DNA from: Enchytraeus crypticus
Lineage: Eukaryota; Annelida; Clitellata; Enchytraeida; Enchytraeidae
Length of the DNA stretch: 64,000 nucleotides
Assembly: GCA_905160935.1 (NCBI GenBank)
Contig: CAJHZI010000264.1
Location: 387,501-451,500 of the forward strand
Reading direction: 5' to 3'
Shown: positions 46,335-59,262 of the stretch, piece by piece
How positions within the stretch are numbered: position 1 is the stretch's first letter
Layout: every line of letters begins with the position of its first letter
Program-made: the position numbers and the translations under genes
Notes under the pieces: generated by a model
Database searches by the model: none
What the model was told of the DNA's origin: nothing
The model's input: the letters and a program-made list of their open reading frames with translations, nothing else

Positions 46335-46410
46335 AATCCGTTTAGCATCCCGTATATCCCTATTCGGGGTCGACACGAAAGGGTCTAGATAGGAAATGGA
46401 ACATTAAGGT
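46335..46410 (-). repeat. Dispersed repeat with GTGTCGACCCCGAATAG core
   Basis: Reverse-oriented match to 42885-42985. Confidence 0.65.
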
Positions 46411-46439
46411 CGCGTATATATCTATTTGACGCCAACACA

Positions 46440-46530
46440 TTTTCACGACTAGGTTTTTATTTTTCACGTCACGTTTTCACTCGCGACCTCTAGTTCTAGA
46501 GGCGAGCTCTCTATCAGTGCGCCACGAGTT
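46440..46530 (-). mobile_element. tRNA-like SINE head, weak
   Basis: The minus strand reads CTCGTGGCGCACTGATAGAG and GAGGTCGCGAGTGAAAACGT, placed like A and B boxes. Low similarity to families A and B. Confidence 0.35.
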
Positions 46531-47079
46531 ATTCAATTTATATTTAAAAATCAATATTGAAATTTAAAAATTATATTTAATTAGGTAACGCTTATCTCTG
46601 TGTGTCAAAAGCATCTTTGTGATTTATAATAATTTTATTTTAATTAGGCCGTATTCATTAAAAAAATTAATTTCTATTTAGAATGCTCAAATTAAAATAA
46701 GTTTAGGCTGATAAGTGCGCCAAAATTATTAGTGGGCGGGACAAGTCTTCAGATCTGAAAACTGACGCGGCCTCACACGATCAAATTTATATGAACAGAT
46801 ATCTGTTCAGATAAATTTGATGGTTTTCCCATCAGTTTTGAAATCTGTCACTCGTCAGTTTTCCCATCAGTTTTTGCCCACACACGATCAAATTTATCTG
46901 TTCAGATATGTTTGATCAGTTAAATTTGATCGTGTGTGGAGAAACTAGGTCATCAGTTCTCTCGTCAGTTTTCAAATCTGACGCGGCCACACACGATCAA
47001 ATTTATCTGTTCTGATATCTGAACAGATATCTGATGAGTTTGATGGCAAAACTGATCGTGTGTGGCCACTCTAAAAGAA

Positions 47080-47277
<198 letters not shown>

Positions 47278-48384
47278 ATTTGAGCATCAAATCGACACCA
47301 AATGTACTGACATCATGTACAAATATAAATCTAAATAAAACATTAAAACAATTCATAGAAATACAGAGTATCAAATAGCTTGGCAAAAATAGATTAACGG
47401 CCTTTCTTATCTAGCTGACTACCATCAATAACTACATTTATTTCATATAAAATGTAATGGGAGAGATAGGGAGAAAGCGAGAGAGATAGAAAGAGAGAAA
47501 ACTGCGCACCTGGGTTTCTTATATTAGGGTACTTATAACCTGTTTCCAAACTCACCACTTGAACTCCATGCGCAAAACAGATTATTCCAATACAAAGTTA
47601 TGCTTTTAGCAATTGCAGCAGTTAGCTCTACAAAATATGGCTAGTCAAAATTTCTCTCGATGTGATCTCCAGCTTTTGATTAATCGCCTACATTCTCTGT
47701 ATTCGGTTCAACTATTCTAGTGCGCATGGCCTAGAAGCCGCTCTGACAATATACCTGAATATCACTTAATGATATCAAAGCACAAGCGTAAAGAGCTAAC
47801 GTTTTGAACAATTATCGATTTTGATATGGGCTTAACTATGGGCCTACATGTAGAGCAAATAATGGCATTACCTTAACGTCTGATTTCAAATCTCACTGAA
47901 CTCCTTAGATAAACCTGCTAGGCTCTTCTACTTGATTAATTGTCTGCAAATGTTTGAAGATTTAGAAGCGCCACAATGTAGACCAGCGGTTCGGTCGATT
48001 ACAGATCTCATGGGAAGTCTCTCATATTCGTCAAGAAATCAAATATTTACTAAGTGAAAGACTTTGAAGTTGGAGATTTCTCAAATTTCAACTATTTTTA
48101 CTATACACACAGTAATAAAATATTATTATATAATTCTAAAACATTTTGGAGCCTGTGTAATTGAAACATTGATTTCTAAATTTTGAAGTTTGAAGATTTT
48201 GAATTTGGTCATATTGAAGATTTCCGGTTTGAATGTTAGATAATCAAGAGCTGCTGATAGGCCTGTCTAATTTTAAGATAGAAGATCAGTAAAATTCTTC
48301 CATAATACAAATTTAAATGATTTAAAAACAATTACATTTTAAATTTAGCAAATTATAATTTGCAAAGATTATTAAATAGCAGCA
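47278..48384. other. Left flank of the Polinton, nothing recognised
   Basis: AT-rich with a short GA-rich patch near 47460-47500. No gene or repeat identified. Confidence 0.5.
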
Positions 48385-48842
48385 AGTAGTAGTAATTTTA
48401 CTCGTCTGGCTAGTTTTTGTTTCAAGCACAACCTAGGCTTAAAATCTAGCTAAATTCTATTTTAGCCTTGATTTGCCTTGATTAAGCATACTCAGATGAA
48501 CGTTAATCATTTGAAGCACGGAATAGCCTTATAACATAGCTAAATTCTGTTCTAGCCTTGATGCTTAAATGTTCCATGAATATTGAGCACAGCCAAGCAT
48601 TGAGTCTTGCTCATTTCTATTTTAGCCTTAAAATTTACACCATTACTATTGAAGCATAGCCTTGCCTATCAATAATCTAACACACAAGCGTAAAATCAAG
48701 CACGCCCGCGCAAACAGTTGCGCGAGCTCGCGACCTTGAAAACTTTCCATGACTCATAATCATTTGACCGAGAATAGAAACTGTCGGAAAAACCCAGTTT
48801 CTATTCAGCTATAAATAACTCGTCATATGCGTATGAGTCACG
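48385..48842 (+). repeat. Polinton left terminal inverted repeat
   Basis: Pairs with 59263-59720. It starts AGTAGTAGTAATTTTACTCG and contains several internal TTTTAGCCTTGAT-like subrepeats. Confidence 0.93.
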
Positions 48843-49311
48843 CGACGCCCACGGCTTCCTCGAGAGCTGAGCGCTTCAATAGTAAATATACTATTAAAAC
48901 TTTCATTCAATCAATGTAACTTTATAACATCCATCAACAATCTTTCCATCGTTTATAATAAAGAACTTTGTATGGTGTTTAGTCTTTTTAGCAGCGTCAT
49001 ACAGAGATTTGAATTCGTAAACTTCACCTGTGATGGTATTTTCCCATCGTACAGGTCTAGGACTATTTCATATATATTTTAGGTGCTCATACTTTTGATC
49101 TATAAACTGGTTCAGATCATCCTCTTTTGGTGAATATTTTCTCGGTCTTCCTCTCTTTCTTTTATTCTGATCTTCTTTCTTTGGTGGATCTATTTTTCCA
49201 GATGTTGTAGTAATTTGAGTTTCCATTTTATATATATATAAGAAAATTTATTTAAATGAAAATCAAAATTCGTTACTCTTATGTTAAAATAATAATTACA
49301 CATACTAAAAA

Positions 49312-49611
49312 ATGGCAGACACAGTAGATGGTACAGCGCTTTCGAGTAAAGTGAAAGCGTTTTTAACTAGAAAACTTGAAGAGAGACGAGCCGTTGTTTA
49401 CAAGCTAAAACGAAAGCGAAAAAATACCAAAATGTTGTATTACGTGTGCACCTTGTCTTCTGTTACAGTTTCAACTGTGCTACCAGGTTTGTCGACAATA
49501 GTAGGTTTTCCCGGCATGGTTATTACCATACTTTCAATTACGAGTGCATTACTGACATCAATCAGTCTCAAGTTCAAATTGCAGGTTAAAATGCAGAAAT
49601 TGAAAAACTAA
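49312..49611 (+). pseudogene. Polinton fossil: small hydrophobic protein gene
   Basis: Basic N-terminal part (KLEERRAVVYKLKRKRKNTK) followed by two hydrophobic segments around STVLPGLSTIVGFPGMVITI and the next 15 residues. Small membrane proteins are common accessory genes in this group. Function unknown. Confidence 0.5.
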
Positions 49612-49757
49612 ATAAACTTAACGAAAGATTTGATTTTGTAGTCAGTTGCAACGGAAATCTTTCCGAGGCAGCGTAAAATCAGATTATTTCTGAATTCGAA
49701 TAAAAATTTGTTAATACATTTATTAACAAATTTAAATATCGCAATTTACGACTACGC

Positions 49758-50714
49758 TTACATAACAAACTTAACTAGCAGTGAATCTGAAACGTAATGA
49801 AATCCTAAATGAACAAACGTTAAATTTTTTCGTAATATTAATTTTAAGTCTAAATTCTTTCGATCTGGGTCTATATCTCTTACAAGTTTTGAAATAAATC
49901 GCATAATTTTCATTAAAGGTGTACCCTCTTGAGGTGTTGCTATTAAATTAGCTCGAACTAAATTTATTTCCAAATCACCAAACATATTTCTCGGTAGTTC
50001 TTCAATTACTGAAATAAGTAAATATTTCAAATCAGTCGCGTAAATTGAAAGAGCGTCAGAATATATTTCTTCACTATCATATAATTTACTATATTCTAAG
50101 GTAAGATTTTCCAAATGATTATATCTCCTAAGAAATATTTCACCGTATTTAATTCGTTGGCCTTGTTCTATGGAATATTTTGATATAATGGCCAATATAT
50201 AAAAACAAATAGCCATTAATTTCTTCAAATCAGCATTATCCTTCATGCTCGCAATCTGATGATACTTTTTGTTTTTGGCATCATACATTTCACTTGGGAA
50301 ACCGACATTAAAAATTAAATTATGCTTCATATCTAAATCTCCGTTCATTGAACCACCATTCACACTGAGTTTCGTATCAATATTGTGTTGTAGAGCAAAG
50401 TCATTGGCTACTACGTTTTGTTCTACTTCCTTTGAGATGTCTACTCTCAAACGTTCACCAAATTTGTTAATATAACGATCACAGTACCCCTTTGTGATTA
50501 CCTACGCATCGGTTTCTGGAGGGTGTTTAACATTTAAAATTCCATTGTTGCTCATATTCATGTCTCCAGTGATTTCTCCAGTTTTGTCAACTTTTATACT
50601 GTCGAGCTTATCAATAAGATTGACAATAGGCCTGAAAACTGAGTCTACAGGCTTCATCAAATCACCAGCACTTGAATGTGATTTACTACCGCCAGTTTTC
50701 GATATAGTACTCAT
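49758..50714 (-). pseudogene. Polinton fossil: fibre/attachment-like region
   Basis: Minus-strand coding with two copies of a G(D)xNxxxNxIxNVxxP pattern (GDMNMSNNGILNVKHPPETD, GDLDMKHNLIFNVGFPSE), a repeat style known from viral and phage fibre shafts. The assignment is inference. It lies divergent from the capsid-side genes. Confidence 0.45.
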
Positions 50715-50733
50715 TTTATATAATAAAATTTAA

Positions 50734-51045
50734 ATGTTATATAAAAATGCCAAGTATACAGGCTATGGTGTAACGTTGACTAAAGGTCAGGTCCAAAAAC
50801 TAAAGAGCGCGTGCGATCGTGATAGAGAGGTTAATATACGAATATCAAAAAAGAATTTATCGGGTAATGTGCAACCTAATGTGAATCTTCCTCTAACCCA
50901 AACTCAAATTAATAAAATAAAAAAGGCTACGTCTGGAATAGAATTGTGTCTGAGTAGGGCACAATTAAAGTACATGAAAAAGAATGGAGGATTCCTGCCG
51001 TTATTGGGCAGCAGCCATTCCTGCCATCGTGGGAGCAATAGGTGA
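50734..51045 (+). pseudogene. Polinton fossil: small basic virion-type protein (PX-like)
   Basis: Contains two LTKGQVQKLKSA / LTQTQINKIKKA repeats, each followed by a V-N-I-R-I-S or L-C-L-S strand, ending KKNGGFLPLL. This pattern recurs in Polinton and adenovirus-like small virion proteins. The name PX is tentative. Confidence 0.5.
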
Positions 51046-51772
51046 ATTGGCAGGTGGAATTAGCTCGGCAGTAAATTCGACTAGACAGACAAATGAATTG
51101 AAGAGACATAATCAAAAATTGGAAAACATAACCAAACAACAACTCGGCGCAGGCTTAATTAGTGACGCAACAGCTCCAATCCCCGTTGTAGGTAAAACGC
51201 TATCGAATGCATTAAAGAAATTTGGACTCGGTGGATGTGTCAAAAATTTGAAAGGAACTCAATGGGGTAATGGATTATATCTACAGAGAACAGGATCAGG
51301 AGTTTTTTTTAGAAAGATAGGGGGAGGCATAGAGGCAGGCTTCCGCCAATTTCTAAAATCGTTCGAAACCATTAAACCGCTAAGTAATTTTGATATAATA
51401 GAAAAATGCAAAGAATTGAAAATTACACATTTTAAAGGTGTATGCATGCGTGATGAATTAAAAGGATCAATTAATAATAACGAATGTCTAATTCTTAATC
51501 TTGACGACAGCTCCGGAGACGGAACACATTGGACATGCGTCTACAGCAAAGATGGTAAATGTTTATATTTTGACAGCTACGGTTTCGTGCCTCCTTTAGA
51601 AGTTCAGCGTTATTGTAAAGGAAAGGAAAATTATTACAACACATTCAAAATTCAAGCACCGAACGAAGTCATCTGCGGTCATTACTGCATTTACGTGCTT
51701 TATAAACTTAATAATGGATCTAAATTTACCGATATATTAAATGAATTATACGAGAGAAGCAATTTAAACTAA
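50984..51772 (+). pseudogene. Polinton fossil: adenovirus-type cysteine protease region
   Basis: The C-terminal half has GTHWTCVYSKDGKCLYFDSYG (His, then the D-S-Y-G block) and VICGHYCIYVLYKL (nucleophile Cys region), the pattern of adenovirus-type maturation proteases. The N-terminal part is Gly/Ala-rich. Confidence 0.75.
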
Positions 51773-51793
51773 TAACTAATACATAACAATTGT

Positions 51794-52529
51794 AGACTCG
51801 GGTATTGATTATTCAAAAAAGTATCAGGAAATTATTGGTACAAGCTACGAAAAGAAACATCACGACATATTTCCTGCACATATAAGAATGATAATAGCAG
51901 GCAGTAGTGGATGTGGTAAAACTAAGTTAATGATGGATTTTATAATGGGCAAATTAGTGTATTACAACAATATAATGGTATACCCAACGATGCCATATCA
52001 AGACGCATACGAATATCTTAGACTTTGTAATGATGAATCAAAAAAGTAATTTAAAACAAATAACGATATTGTTACTTTTCACTATCCTGACGAGGAAATT
52101 GTTCACCCATTTCAACTCGATAGAAATAAGACTCACGTTGTAATTTTTGATGACGTTATGAATGAAGATCAGAAAGTCATGACTGATTATTTTTGTCAAG
52201 GTAGACATAGTAATGTAAATGTATTCTACCTATGTCAGAGCGTCCATCAACTGAAGAAGCATGGCATATGTCAAAATGCAAAAAATATTTTTATATTGTT
52301 TCATCAAGATGAGAAGACGCTGAAATATTTCTATGATACCCACGTAAGCGGTGATATGACGTTTCAAGAGTTTAAAAAAATATGTAAGGAAGCCTGGACA
52401 AGAAAGTATGAATATATTGTAATAAATCTGTGGGAAGATCCTGAATGTGGTCGCTATATTTTAAATTATAATGTAATTTACATACCTGAACAGTACCTAA
52501 AAATACCTAGAATACATAATAATACCTAA
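51794..52529 (+). pseudogene. Polinton fossil: packaging ATPase
   Basis: Walker A GSSGCGKT and Walker B VVIFDDV, then FYLCQSVHQLKKHGICQNAK (sensor-like region), as in FtsK/HerA-superfamily genome-packaging ATPases. Broken. Confidence 0.8.
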
Positions 52530-52582
52530 AAATACATAATAATACATAAAAATACATAAAAATACATAATAAACAATTTTAT

Positions 52583-53458
52583 GTGTCAAATAAAATGATG
52601 ACTGAGTTTGATATTAGCCTGTTTACAAGAGCCAAGAACGAAGCCAAACAAATGTTTCGGAATGACATACTTTACAATCAGCGGGTATATGAGAGCCAAG
52701 CAAAATTATTCAAACCGTTAATTGATACTACAAGAGAGACAGCTAAAACTCTAGAACAAAAGATTGTCGACGATAGACAAAACTTGAGTGATCTTTTAGT
52801 TCCCTTTACTAATGAATTGATGCGTGCAACTAATCAGAGAGAGGCTATACAGGCAATGCCATTTTATGATTCGCCAATTCCTGAACGAGAATCCACACCA
52901 AAGAAAGATCCTTTAATTATTAATTTAGACAAGAATCTCAATGAAAGTGATCGAGAGAATCTAGATCTACTCGACCTGAAGCTTCCAAGCTAAGTATATG
53001 AAAACAATTAAATAGAAGCAACATTGAAGGAGATTCAAACACATAATAGACGAATAGGGCAGTTCTTGGGAAATAACAGTAAAAAGAGTGCAGCTGAGAA
53101 AATGATATGCGAGTTTCAACAGAAGACACTGGAAAAGTACAAGAGCATATTGACAACGGTAAAAGCAGGGAGCGAGCTCGTCGGCGAAGGACTAAAGAAG
53201 AAAAAGAAGAGAAAGCTTGTAATGCCTGTCGGTAAACAAAAGCGTGGTAGAGGTAGGCCTAAAACAGACCAGGTTATAATTTATGAAAGCCCAGATCAAT
53301 TGGTTCGTCTACTGGATGAAACTATTGCAGCTCTACAAGCTGGAAACACTGGAGTGTATAATACCGCAGTTAGTATTTTGGATGAGCTATTAAACATTAG
53401 AGCAATCACCAAGGGGGAATATGATGATATATATAAAAACAATTTTAAAGTTATATAA
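52583..53458 (+). pseudogene. Polinton fossil: conserved unassigned protein region
   Basis: Charged helical sequence (FDISLFTRAKNEAKQMFRND) and a later Lys/Arg-rich part (KKKKKRKLVMPVGKQKRGRG), placed between the ATPase and the minor capsid gene. It probably corresponds to one of the family's uncharacterised conserved genes. Confidence 0.5.
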
Positions 53459-53459
53459 A

Positions 53460-54291
53460 AAAGGCGAAATTAACTCTGTCGAGCACAACAACAGATTTCA
53501 CTACATATCTATATCCTCCAATAAGATTGGATCCTGACAGAATATACGAAGTAGCATTTATATCTCAGTCGTACAATTCTATACCAAACATCACGGAAGC
53601 CAACAATAAATTTAAATATTCCACCGATGATGGAAATACTTATAAAATCATCACGATTTCAAAGGGAGCTTACGAATTAAGAGATACTAACGCAGCGATT
53701 CAAAGGGTAATGCAGGCAAACGGCGACTACGATTCAATTAATGAGAAATATTATATAAACATAAGTCATTTAATTTTCAGAGCAATTTTGACTATATCAC
53801 ACGAAAAGTACATGATGGATTTCGGATTGGAAAATTCAATAGGGCCTACTCTCGGCTTCACCAATGAAAAACTGACACAAGGAATTCATCAATCTTCAAA
53901 TATAATAGATATAGAAAAAGTCAATTCGATACAAGTCGATTGCGATATTGCTACTGGTAGCTATCTTAATGGAAAGAAATCTAATGCGATTCATACGTTC
54001 ACCCAAAGAGTAAATCCAGGCTATAAGATAATAGAGAACCCTACTCCTGAATTGATATTTTTACCAATAGTTAAAAAACAAGAAATTGATAGCATAAAAC
54101 TGCGGCTGACCGATCAAGACAACAAACTTATCGATCTGATGGGTGAAAGACTTACTATTGTAATACTAATTAGAGAAAAAAAACTAATTAAAATTATATT
54201 GTTCTTTGTAAAAATGATTATTAAGAGAAATGCAAAGCATACAGTTCAAAACAAACTCTGGTACATCGACGGGGATTTGTCGATTCATTGA
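53460..54291 (+). pseudogene. Polinton fossil: minor capsid (penton, jelly-roll)-like gene
   Basis: YEVAFISQSYNSIPNI, IQVDCDIATGSYLNGKKS, FLPIVKKQEIDSIKLRLTDQ and DLMGERLTIVI follow the pattern of Polinton minor capsid proteins. Broken. Confidence 0.65.
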
Positions 54292-54593
54292 AAGGTTTCG
54301 GTTCGTACGTCTATCAGAATAAAGATTTAATTGCAAAGCCAATGCTAGGAGCAGTAGGTGATATTGCGGCATACGGAACGACAGAGGGTAGTAAAGCACT
54401 CATTAGAAAGATAGCAAACGAAAAATCGGAAAAGATATTAGAACAACTAAAAAAAGGGCAGCGGATTAAAACGATTTCGATTTATAGTTCGAATTATAGC
54501 TTGGATAGTGAGCAAAGAAATATAGCCCAAATAGTTTACCACATCATGAATAATAAAGCAGAGTTTGGTCTTGGACTGTCAAAAAACGTATAG
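54288..54593 (+). pseudogene. Polinton fossil: small unassigned gene
   Basis: GFGSYVYQNKDLIAKPMLGA and EGSKALIRKIANEKSEKI. It lies between the minor-capsid-like gene and the integrase. No function assigned. Confidence 0.4.
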
Positions 54594-54599
54594 AGGGAT

Positions 54600-55582
54600 C
54601 CAGCGAAGAAAAAGACTTTCAGCGAAACGTTGGACCCTTTGAAGATTTAGCTAGAGAATTACACAAACCGATTCGTAGAAAATTTACAAGACGCTAAGTT
54701 CATGTGTTTGAAGTTGATGAGATATGGGGAGCAGATTTAATCGAAATGCAGGAATGGAGTAGAGTTAATATGGGCTACAGATACATGCTTAACGTCATTA
54801 ATGTATTTTCCAAGTATGCATGGAGCGTTCCGTTGAAAGACAAGAGAGGTGAAAGAACAGCAGATGCAGTTAAACTAATAGTGTCATCATCCGGAAGACA
54901 GCCTAGACATTTATGGGTTGATCAGGGTAAGGAATTTTACAACAAAAACATGGATGATTGGTTAAAGAAACTTGATATCAACAGATACTCTACATTTAGT
55001 GAACATAAATCAGCAGTCGCCGAACGATTCAATAGAAGTATCAAGGAAAAGATGTGGAAAAGATTTACTGCGGAAAATACGAGAAACTGGGTTGATATGA
55101 TTGATGACTTAATTGCAGAGTATAACAACACGAAACATTCGATCATAAAAATGACTCCCATTGAGGCGAGTAAATAGGAAAACGAAGCATTTATAATTAA
55201 TAGTAGGAAATATAGAAATATAGAAAGTAACATGAACAAATTCGAGGTGGGTGACAGAGTTCGAATTAGCCGGATTAAAGCCGCGTTTGAAAAGGGTTTC
55301 CTACAAAATTGGTCCGACGAGGTGTACGTTGTAGACAAAGTAAAGTATACATCGCCTGTTACGTATATATTGAAGGATCAATCTGGTGAAGTATTAGAGG
55401 GAGGTTTCTACACAGAACTTCAGAAAACTAATCAAGAATTATATAGAATTGAAAAGATTTTACAAAGGAAAAAGATTAAAGGTGTGGAACACGCCTTGGT
55501 TAAATGGGTGGGTTACAGTAAGAAATTTAATGAATGGATTCCCGTAGAACATTTGGAAAGTGTTCAAAGAAACAGTTTGTAA
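54600..55582 (+). pseudogene. Polinton fossil: retroviral-type integrase with C-terminal chromodomain
   Basis: Integrase core with DEIWGADLIEMQEW (first acidic residue), LWVDQGKEFYNKNM (second) and KSAVAERFNRSIKEKMWKRF (third, Glu in AERFNR). Downstream comes an SH3-like FEVGDRVRISR region and a chromodomain YRIEKILQRKKI...LVKWVGYSKKFNEWIP. Broken. Confidence 0.85.
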
Positions 55583-55643
55583 AAATTTCGAAATCTCTAT
55601 AAATATTGATTTTGATTTAAATAAATTTTCTTACATATATAAA

Positions 55644-55976
55644 ATGACAGCTACAAACTCAAACTCGCAAATATTCAAATTTCAAAATCTCAAAATTGGA
55701 GATAAATATATTGTAAGGGGATTGAAACCCATAAATACAAAATTTGATAAATCATATATACTATACGTTGTACAAAATGAGGACGATACCCCTCCACAAA
55801 TATGGTCTACTAAAAAGATTAATGAATATATTACAAAGAAAGAGTTGGAAAAGAACCCTGAGAGATTTGAGTTTACAGTAAGAGAAATCAATTATGGAAA
55901 ACATAAAGGAATGTTGTATGCAGAGATTGATGGTTGCAATACCGATAGCGATGATGCTGGAGTTATCTGGTTGTAA
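55644..55976 (+). pseudogene. Polinton fossil: small unassigned gene
   Basis: About 110 codons starting MTATNSNSQIFKFQNLKIGD, predicted beta-rich, ending DSDDAGVIWL. It is convergent with the polymerase gene. No family recognised. Confidence 0.4.
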
Positions 55977-56073
55977 AGGAATCATTTCCAAACCATATGT
56001 GGTTTGAAAATATTAATGCATATCTGCAATGAAAATTATCTTTGACAAAATTAGCTGTAAATAAGTTTTATAT

Positions 56074-59000
56074 TTATTCACCTAATCTACAATGACCATA
56101 CGCAAAAGTATGTATCTCATCATCTGAAATTTCTCGCTTGTCATCATCAGCGCTGAGAGCAACTTTATTTACTTGTTCACTGTAAACGTCATGCAAGTGA
56201 GATCTGATGACATTCATGCTTCTAATATAATCTCTTTTCTCAAACAAACAATTTCTATAATCATCATGCGTTTTTATTCTTTCAACAACATTTTTTAAAA
56301 CTCCTTTACATTTCTTGTGTTCCTCATCTGCCAATTTATAAGAGTACAGCTTTGCTCTCAATCCAACAAATTCTTCAATTTCCTTTCCACAAGCTTCATC
56401 TTTAAACATTCCAATGACTTTCTTGTTAATTCCAGTCTTAATACCTGATGGATGAACTCTGGGAAAATCGCTACTGTCAAATCTGAGTTCAACGTCGTTA
56501 GATATATCTGCGAAAAAGTCTTCCGTCTGTATTTCGTACATCAACGAATCCGTGTCTGTAAATAACAGCTTGGCTTTATCATTGTATTTTTCCTTCATGT
56601 AATTATAGTGAAAGTCGTACATCAAAGTTTTACTTAAATCTAATATAGCCATACCTAGGTAGATTGGCTTATTACAAATGTATATAATCGACAGCATGTC
56701 GTAATCACTCAACAATTCAAGCTCGACTTTAGTTAATCTTAAAGCAGCATCCCAAGCCAGTCCTAGCGAGGTGTAGTACCACGCAGGATCTAATTTATAG
56801 TGAGTCATATAAACATCTCTACAATTCTCAAAGACATCTGCTAGTAAAAGCACATCAGACACATTGTGCAAGTCGTGATAGTCTCGAAATGTATTACAAC
56901 CAAACTCTCTCCAAACAGTCTGTGCGTGTTTATAGTCTTCATCACTGATTCTGGTATAGGTAAGTTTTGAGTAGAGTGCTTCCTTTGGCGGTAGTTTAGG
57001 TTCATCAAGTCTTTCTAACGAACTTATATAATCGTATGGGTAAACTCCTTTTCTCAAAAGCAAATCCAATTGCTTTCCAGAGTACCTACTTGCAATATTT
57101 TTGCATTGAACCTTACTTAGTTTCTTTGAAAGTGTGTCTAGACTCGAAGCCATAAACCTAAAGCTGTCGATAAACCGCAATTCTCGTTTCACTTGGGTTT
57201 TCTTACCTTCTTTATTTAAAAACTAATCAACCAACACTTGCCTAGAGAAGCTGATGTACTTTTCTTCATTACACGGAATGCAATTAATGTTTCCACTTGC
57301 CAACTTCTTTATAAATAAATGACTATCGTATCCAGATAAATTGTGAAAAACTACTGGAAAGAATTTAGGAATCTTGTAATGTATATTGCAATTATCGTGC
57401 GCTGCACCTCGGAATTCGCCAGATAGATGACAGTGATCTCTAACACGATCGCCACCCAGCTCTTTTTCGCATATATGACACATAGTTGCTTCATTGAATT
57501 TCTTCGCGGAAGATTCATCGTATATCATTGGTTTAGGTAACTTGAACTGATTGTATATTTCTTTAATATTTTTCTCTAACTCGTCAAAAAATATTTGATC
57601 AACATCATCATCCTCATTCTTTGAAGTAAAAGTGACTGGAGCTTGCGAGTAAATGCTTTTTTGAAAACACTTGATGTAATAACAGAATGAACTAGGCGTT
57701 TGCTTCTGGTATCGGTTAGTGTATAACACTGTTGGATTTGATTGACATGTATCAAGAGGTTTTATGAATGACTCAAAATCTGCATAGACGATAAATGGCA
57801 CTGTCATGGATTTTTATAGTGTCCGAAATTCATAAAAGCTCCAGGTTTAGGTAACTCTATTTTTTGAGCGTCATGCTGTGAGCAGTATTTATTGTGATTA
57901 TTAAGTGCTTCTTTACTTGTAGAACCATTTAAGCATCTCCGACAGTAATGCATTGCATTACCATTTCCTGTTGCCATCAATCTATTAAAGTTCTTAATCC
58001 AACAGTAATGATTAATCTCACCTTCTGATATTAGTAACAAATCTACTGCGTTTTGACTATTAAATGTTGAAATCCTTAATGGTAATATTTCTTCTTCTTT
58101 GGCCCACGACTCTATCTTTTCATATCCAAACACATGAATTCATACATTGTTATTCTTTTCAAATTTATCAATATTTTCAAGTTAACCGGAAACTCAATAC
58201 CATTCCAGTTAAAATTTTCAGCCTGCTTCTTTAATTGTTTATCAATGAGCTCAAAATTTTTTTCCACTTGATTGAAGGCTCTTGTAATGCACCATTTGAA
58301 ACATTGATCGTCTTTATTCTTCATATTTACAATTGCCTTTTTAGCAGCTAATTTTTTAGGAAGAATAATGAAGGAACTACCTCTAAGTGGTTTATATTCA
58401 ACAGTATTGATTTCTAATTTCATCACCCTTCTAAAATCTGCAATTATTACCTCGCATCTGAAAATTAGCCATCGACTCGAACATTTTACCTTTAGTCTTT
58501 TCATACACCGCTGCAGTATCTGTGGATGGTAAAATTATTTCAGTTTTTGAAAGAAAAGGGGCGTCAGATAATGTAATTTCCCCAGTCTTCAAATCTACCC
58601 TCTCCCTTGTACATGTTAGTATTAGATTAACTTTTGTCTGATGATGTTGTTGAATAAACTTACCACATTTGGCTTAACATAATTAAGAAATGACACCGCA
58701 TCGAGCCCCTCTCTACCATCTATGGTATACTGCGTTGTAAATCCCTTTAGTGCTGATTTAGTTTCATGAATTTCGTATTTTTTCTTAAAAATACTATTAA
58801 TCACTGATTTAAGTGCATCCGCTGGTTCATCAATTTTCCTTCATGCAGGTTCAGTTATTAAATTAATTTTCCATCTAGCTGGTTCAGGTATTAAATTAAT
58901 CCAAAAATCAGCAAATTCACATAATTGAGATCTGGCTTCCCCCTCGGTACACTGTACGTTAGCAGCTGACTGATCCTCCATTTTCACCACAGGTAAATGT

Positions 59001-59161
59001 ACACTAGGCTGAAGAAGTGGAGTTGTAATATTTGGAACGCAAGTATCTAGAATTGGTGGATTTAATAGAGCTATTAATTCAGCCTTACGCATTCTTGAAA
59101 ATCCACTCAACCCTCTTTCTCTCGCGATAGTCTTCAGTTGAGCAACGGTTTGATGTTCCAT
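56074..59161 (-). pseudogene. Polinton fossil: protein-primed DNA polymerase B region
   Basis: The N-terminal end has a SAP-like motif (LKTIARERGLSGFSRMRKAE). Then come a zinc-type block (CRRCLNGSTSKEALNNHNKY), exonuclease motif FIVYADFESF, CHICEKELGGDRVRDHCH, FHNLSGYDSHLF, and polymerase motif C LLFTDTDSLMYEI. This is the family's hallmark pPolB, opposite in direction to the other genes. Broken in several places. Confidence 0.9.
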
Positions 59162-59262
59162 TTATATATACAAGAAAATTTATTTAAATGAAAATCAACT
59201 TTTCTCAAATCGAGTAATGACTAGCAGCTCACTGGTATTTGTACTCTTGGGTCGCCGCTGCT

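Larger units (their letters stand above)
45019..47071. mobile_element. PIF/Harbinger-like non-autonomous element with complex palindromic arms
   Basis: Ends AAGTGGCCACACACGATCA and, inverted, GAGTGGCCACACACGATCA. Both flanks are TAA (45016-45018 and 47072-47074), the 3-bp duplication typical of this superfamily. Each arm (45019-45310, 46745-47071) is a string of inverted and direct copies of CACACGATCAAATTTATCTG and CAGATATCTGTTCAGATAAA. The middle contains a family B SINE head, a reversed 5S-SINE and other repeat pieces. No transposase. The superfamily call rests on ends and TSD only. Confidence 0.65.

Noticed and set aside
42885-46410. The inverted pair 42885-42985 / 46335-46410 as ends of one transposon
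   Set aside because: The right copy lies inside the Harbinger-like element (45019-47071) and the left one outside it, so they are two independent dispersed copies.
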